From positions 30,411,385-30,475,384 of the forward strand of contig NC_079479.1 in the NCBI RefSeq assembly GCF_026230105.1: DNA of 64,000 nucleotides, in the 5' to 3' direction. A program made the position numbers and the translations under genes. The notes under the pieces are model-generated. The model saw only the letters and a program-made list of their open reading frames with translations, did not search any database and was not told the DNA's origin. Origin of the DNA: Diorhabda sublineata (lineage: Eukaryota; Arthropoda; Insecta; Coleoptera; Chrysomelidae). Of the stretch, positions 57,951 to 64,000 are shown piece after piece; the stretch's first letter is position 1, and each line of letters starts with the position of its first letter.

Positions 57951-58899
57951 CCAACTTTGTTATCATAAATTTTACTGCTTTAGATAGGAAATTCGGAATC
58001 TTAAACTACATAGTTAATTATTTTCTAGTGATTCCTGGCATTGAACTATTTACGAGTTTGAGATTAAAATAAAATTAGTTTATTGAAAAAATTAGAAATT
58101 TCAGTACTCAAAAAAATTTTTAGGTTTCTATAAAAACAATTCCCGTACTTAAAAAATAGGAGTAAATTAGGCGGGCTCTTTAATCCACTTGGAATTTACT
58201 CGAGCTCAAGAAATTATATAAACAGATATTCTTCACAACTAATTATATAGGGTTAACTGAAAAACGTCCAGTAACAAAAATTGTTGATAAAGTTTGGTGT
58301 GTACAGCTGTAGTAAATCATCTATTCCTCCATCTACAGTTTTCTTTCACATTCTCTTTATCTTCAATTGTCTCATACAACATTGCAAAACAATTGTTTGA
58401 CGTTTTTGCTATTTAAATTTTGTTTTGTTTGATATGTTAACGTCTGATGCTTCTCTTTGTAATATTTGGTTTTCGAAATAACAAAAATACGGAAAAAAAT
58501 TAATTAATTTGTGCGAAATTTAGGAAGTACCTATAAGTAATCATCAGATTTTGAACTAGCATTACTTCAAAATTAGGTACTAAAAGAGAAAGGGGTAAAT
58601 TAAAGAAAACATAAACCCTAAGAAGGTCCTTTTGTTTGATTTTATTGCAGGATGATATCACTAGATCACATTTTGCAAACCTAAATCTCCTTTAACCTCG
58701 AAATTGAATGAATTAACCGGTAAACCGGGCCCAATACGCAACATCATCTTTTTTAGTAATTATCATAAATCCAAAACCAGAATGAAGCGATGACTTGTGT
58801 CAATCATTTCCAATAATTAAAAGTTGTTTCTCTGGTAACGGGAATCACTAGATGATGACACAAGTGAGGGAGCTCCTGTGACTGTGACTGCTCCAGAAA

Positions 58900-59340
58900 A
58901 CATTAGTGGAAAAAATTATTCCAAGTGACCGGCTCCTCAAAATAAAAAATCGTTGTGAGCGATTTTCAAAGCTTTGCCGTGAGGACCAAGAAAGTGTTAT
59001 CCGATCAATTTTAACGGGTGATGAAACTATGGTGGCATCGGAAAGGACAAAAAGGAAAGGTTACGAAAAACACCAAAAAAGTGATGACTACGATATTTTG
59101 GGACTGTGAGGGTATCTTTTTTATTGGCTTTGAAGAATCAAATCGCCATATCGTGAACGCCGTATATTACTAAATCAACGCCGGAAAATCAACGCGGATG
59201 TTGCGCGCTTGCTCCATGTCAATGCTATAGTCTGCACTGCTTCGCTTTCCAATGCTACTGTTCACGAACGTGACTTCACACAAATTGAACACTCACCATA
59301 TAGCCCCGATCTGTAATTAAAATGTTTATAGGATTTTATA
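58900..59340 (+). mobile_element. Mariner transposase relic, middle and C-terminal region
   Basis: The plus strand reads IKNRCERFSKLCREDQESVI, then RSILTGDETMVA (the ILTGDExWV box), then frameshifted NQRRKINADVARLLHVNAIV and HERDFTQIEHSPYSPDL (the HxxYSPDLAPSD box). Second Asp region lost. Confidence 0.75.
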
Positions 59341-59344
59341 GCAA

Positions 59345-61230
59345 TATTCAATGATACAGTCGTAGATAAAGTATAGTATTCAACTTGCAATAACGTGTGC
59401 TAGCCTGGTGCCTATAAAACCGTGGGAATAATGCAAGAAACCCAATTTTATTTCTCCGAAGGGGTTAACAAATGAAATCGAATATAAAATGAAACAATAA
59501 GGGAAGACTGGAATATATCACCTTTAGTGAAAGGATGAGATGGGGGCGTAGATGCTCAAAGTAATAATGTGAATTCGTTAAGTATACTGGAATCTATTCC
59601 TGTAAATGTGATTATAGTTGACATTGATGTATTATTCTGTAAACGAATTTCTCATTTTACACTTCATTGACTTTCAATACTTCTATAGTGACCCAGTAAC
59701 ATAAATGTTGTGTCTAGAAGAAACAATAATTTAATTTAATTGATTAATTGATACTATTCGATTAACACGAAATCAAAAAAATATCTAGTTACCCCATAGT
59801 TCAACACAACGTTGTAATTGCCTACTTCTGGTACTTCATTTTCATTCATTTGTGTCTAATGTGTCGAGTTCTGTAGATGATGGCGCCTGGATCGTCTCTT
59901 CCCTATCATTTCCCATATATGATCGATATGAGTTAAATATCGGGACCAGGTTGACTGCACTTTTAAATGGACGGCCTATCTGAGCGCTACTCTGAGTATG
60001 AAGACGAGTGTTTCTTATCGAAGAAAGTTGATAGGTACTAAACATACTGAAGGATTACGTATTTATCCGTTTGCAAAAGTGTCCATATTAATTTTTTACA
60101 ACCCGGATTCAAGAGCTACAGATACGAAAAGTCAAGTATGCCTAACGTACCCCATAGGTGAGGTAAATTGATCTAGAGTAAGGGGCAAATTGAGCACTTG
60201 GGAAGTATAGCCAAAAGGATGGGCTGAATATTAACTAGACATGAAATCAAATTTCTGTTTCATTGTAAAATTTTTATTTCTAGTCCTTAACGGACAAAAA
60301 AACTTAATCAAAAGTAATTTTCTTCAAATAATAAACTGAAAATAGAATCAACAAAACATCAACGCAAATATTGATGAAATATAGAAAACTTAATCGTCGT
60401 TGCCAGTGTTGCAAACAGAAGTAAGACCAAGCGCACGTTTAGTATGAGCCTGTTGCTTTCAAATTTTACTCTGGATCCATATTTCTCCTGATAAACTTTA
60501 AGAATAGGCTCCGTAACAAATCAGACAGAAATAATCATCAAGCTTTTCTATAAATTGTCTTCTTTAGCTTTTTAACTTTTTTAGGACTGCCTTTGGGTAT
60601 GGTTGAACAATTTCTGAGAAAAATGCATGGGTTGGATCGGCCAACTCGTTTTATTTTTTGCTTCTATCAAGTTCGAGCTCAGCTTAGTTTGGACGGTCGG
60701 TAACAACTGATGATGAAAACTCGTCCTCACTAAAAATGTTTGTATTGTAGTCTTTCAGCCACCGGTAAAAATATTTATGTGATCTAAGGAACGGTATAAC
60801 GTTTAACTATTACACATAAAATATTCTGCTTTATAATTACTTTATTTTTTGGTTTTGTGATGAGTTTCCTTTCTGCGATCCCTCGTTTCCGCTACCTGAT
60901 GAATTCGTGTGCGGTGAATAGTTTTCGAGATATTTCGATTGCCCAACTTACCCCTATGCTCAACTAGCCCCGCCCTACCCTAAACCAGATAATAAAAATA
61001 ATTTTACGGCATGTGTAGAATTGTGTAATGAATTGTTTTAAAAATCAATATTAACATTAATCCAGGGTGTAAAATGCTAAATAAAACACATATAATCGAA
61101 AACACGAAACACCTACTGCATTTTATAAAATCTCCTTCTCAACAGGCTTTTATCTTGTAAGATACCGCCAACTGAACAAAATTGTCTGCTCTGTTCGGGA
61201 ACCAGTCAACATACTTTATTACCTTCTTCC
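59345..61230. other. No gene recognised
   Basis: AT-rich, with no supportable coding or repeat signal. Confidence 0.5.
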
Positions 61231-61234
61231 TATG

Positions 61235-61900
61235 GTATAAAAGAAGCACTTAGCGAAGTCCTCAAGCTAAATCAGGAAGAAAAATGAAAGCTAGGTAATC
61301 TGACAGGTCACCTAAATATTCTAGAATCAATAAAGCAAGAAAACATTGGCAAACCAATGGATTATAATGGAAATCCCATTTGAAGTGATAATAAGACCGT
61401 GAAACAACAACTATCTTCATAAAGCTCGGAATATATCTCTCGGGTAGATAAATGGTTCAAAGCTAGCGCGAGGAGCTGGATTTGGCATTTTTTGACCAAA
61501 ATGCTAGCTCTTCATACCAGTAGGAAACCCACTCACTATTTTTTAGGCTAGCAATTAATATATAAGTCCAGTAGAGAAAGAAGGGGCAAAGGTTTCATAT
61601 TTTTAGGTTAGACCTTTATAGTGGTCTCGTGAGGTGTTACATCAACAAGGTACTAAACGAATACCTCAAGGATCAGATGTCTTACTAGAGAAACACTCAA
61701 ATCCTAGCACGACGCAAAATATTCATACTCATATCGGTTAAGAAGTCCGAGGAATGATATTAAATTGGGGGTTTGTTTTCTGACCAACGTTGGGCATAGA
61801 AAAGGGCGACTATAAACTATAAATTATGCGAGCAAGCTAGAGAGAGAATAAAGCAACTACTCTGTTAATGTTCTCCCATTTCAGTAAAAAGCGTAGGTTC
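61235..61900 (+). mobile_element. Possible LINE RNase H relic
   Basis: gataaatggttcaaagctag reads like DGSKASAGAGFGIF after frameshifts (compare FTDGSKxxxGAGxGxF of LINE RNase H). Weak. Confidence 0.3.
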
Positions 61901-63073
61901 CCTTGAAGAGTTCTGCTAACAACTTAAAAAGTGGGAAGAAGCCTTTAGAAAAATATCCAAAATCCAAAACAACTTTGTAAACAATATAAAGTAATCTATC
62001 ATAGTCTGCTCTACCTATGCTCATGAAGTTGCCAAAAAATGAGCAAATTATTCCCTTTCCATATTTACTTTCTGTAACTCATTATTTTTAAATCAAATTT
62101 GTAAATTAAAACGATATAACTAATTTTTTGGTTTGGTAATAACTAATTGTTAAAATAGATATACCTGAAATATTGACGTCAACTTATTTTATTTATATGA
62201 TTTGTATGATTAACAGATAACTGATTTCGATTTATTGCATATTTATCATCAGCAGATACTCAATGTTAGATTGATTAACTCATAGGTTGATACAATACGT
62301 TCCATAAATGAACTACATTATTAATGAAATATGTTATGAAACATCTGACAAAAAATAAAGTGAAAATCTATTAAATTTGTTGTCTTAAATGATTCAAGAT
62401 CAACTAATTTCCATATATTTATCAGATCCGTTGACGAGTTGGTATTTTTTCATTTATTCATTGAACTGGAATACAAACAGGATGTATCCAAAACAGTATT
62501 CGTAATAAACTTGTTAAATATAACACAATATAATTAATATCAACAATAAAAACCGCACATTTCGTAATTGGAGTATCAATATTGTAATCATTAACTATGA
62601 GAATTAAAAAGCATGAAAAAAAAATTGGAACTAGATTATTACTAAATTATATGATTCAAGAAATCTTGATATTATATATTATATTGGGCTTAGGCTCGTA
62701 GGCTGACACATAGATAGCACTACTGGTATCAAATCCATATGATTTTCAGTTAGCTCTTACCTTGATAATCAAAAATAAAATCGTGTTTTAATAGAAAGAT
62801 CGTCTCCACGCAGTTTCAGATTTCATTAATGAAATTTTTCCCGACGTTGCTATATTTCTGATAAAACAAATCAAAATTTTTAATTGGAAACTGATCATTC
62901 ATTTCGCCTCTGAATCAAATTCGAGAATCTTGATCATCATCATTGTTTTCGTTGATAGTGAGAATAGAGTGCCTATTCAGTAAAGGCCGCTCCTTATTTG
63001 GTAAGTACCTTTAAATTCTACCTCACTCAGTCTGAGTTTTTGACCAAAAGAGAGGTTTAAGGCAATAGAGACC

Positions 63074-64000
63074 TGGTACTATACCACTTGGTGAGAAAGG
63101 TAGAGATTACCTTAGGTATTGGAATCTGGCGTTCTAGACATTCAGGGAACATTCGACGTAGCACTGGCGGCCTGAGCTTCACTACGGAGCAGATGTTTTG
63201 TCTTTTTTCATTTGCTTCCAAAACCTAAAGCGCAATATTGCACTATTGCAATATCCTAACATTAGGAGATGTGACTCTTGTATCCTCCATCTAGGGATCA
63301 CTCTGGATCCACAGCTCCTCTGGTATGAACAAGTGGACACCAGAGTAAAAATGGCTACTTGCATGTACTTGGGCATACATATGGATCTTATGGTGTACAT
63401 AGGGTGTTTTACCAATAATTCGTTATTTGATATACACTCACGCTTACGGAGCCATGGTATAGTGGTCCTTTAAGGATAAAGTAGAAACTACAGTACAACA
63501 GGTTTCAGAGCCTCATGTCCATGCGTTCGATCTCAATTAAGGCCCTTGAAGTCCCACTAAAGTCTTGTCTTTAGACCTTAAAATTGGAAGCTATAGGAAG
63601 GCATTTAGTCAATACATCATTAACCAAAATGTGGGTGCAGAAGTCGTATGTGCACGGACCTAATGGAATCTGTGACTGTTCATAATAAGAGTTTGGAGAC
63701 ATAAATTTTTGATAAAGAAGGGTGTGCGGGGGACTACAATCCAATACTGAGTAATGGAGCCACCTGTTACACGAATTGCTTACCGGTTAGCACCCTAAAA
63801 TTAGAGATTTTTCTTGCTTGAAGCTTTTAAGCTGCTTTTGAATCGGAAATTTGTTGGTACTATACCACTTGGTGAGAAAGGTAGAGATTACCTTAGGTAT
63901 TGGAATCTGGCGTTCTAGACATTCAGGGAGCATTCGACGTAGCACTGGCGGCCAGAGGTTAACTACGGAGCAGATGTTTTGTCTTTTTTCATTTGCTTCC
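63074..64000 (+). repeat. Near-identical 147-bp direct repeat, 781 bp apart, with LINE-like sequence between
   Basis: 63074-63220 and 63855-64000 are almost identical (tggtactataccacttggtg through tcttttttcatttgcttcc). The second copy is cut by the window end. After the first copy the frame VLQYP-like / LHLGITLDPQLLWYEQVDTR resembles the LINE RT C-terminal block YLGVxLDxxLxWxxHVxxR. A tandem LINE insertion is the likeliest explanation. Confidence 0.75.

Noticed and set aside
63074..64000. LTR retrotransposon
   Set aside because: No TG...CA ends, primer-binding site or polypurine tract was visible, and the spacing is too short.

Overview
The window looks like nuclear DNA of an insect. It is AT-rich, its exons are bounded by GT-AG introns, it encodes an insect-type orcokinin B neuropeptide repeat, and most of it is decayed transposable elements (LINEs, mariner/Tc1, piggyBac, hAT-like, Helitron-like, MITEs). 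A large, repeat-rich beetle-like genome would fit, but I cannot fix the order or species from sequence alone. Long open frames are rare because genes are split into short exons. Many nominal frame starts are TTG codons inside exons, not real starts.

Region 1 (about 3-11.6 kb, + strand) is a neuropeptide locus. A terminal exon at 7478-8067 encodes repeated orcokinin B-type peptides (LDSIGGSNLL-G-R) and has its own AATAAA. A candidate 37-bp exon upstream (3094-3130) joins it in frame. Further downstream, two more candidate exons (10136-10241 and 11439-11502, followed by AATAAA at 11585) have the same entry phase. They would encode an unrelated peptide module, NCFLELGGCY-G-KR. I propose these as alternative 3' exons of the same gene, or as an overlapping peptide gene. 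No signal-peptide exon was found, and it may lie left of the window.

Region 2 (33.2-49.2 kb, - strand) is one multi-exon gene. Ten exons were placed by eye, and all nine junctions are phase-compatible and have GT-AG ends. They give 930 codons without a stop. The domain order is second half of a LIM domain, an acidic linker, a RapGAP domain with the KRHIGNDIV catalytic-Asn motif, then a BTB domain interrupted by a Ser/Pro/Lys-rich insert, then BACK. The 5' end (first LIM zinc finger, start codon) and the 3' end were not found.

The rest is repeats: LINE relics on both strands, including one LINE fragment nested in another with a clean 7-bp target-site duplication, mariner/Tc1 fragments, a truncated piggyBac with TTAA-flanked ends inside an intron of the RapGAP gene, several terminal-inverted-repeat elements, a 100-bp-arm hairpin, and a near-identical 147-bp direct repeat at the right edge. 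No rRNA, CRISPR array, bacterial operon or intact transposase was found.
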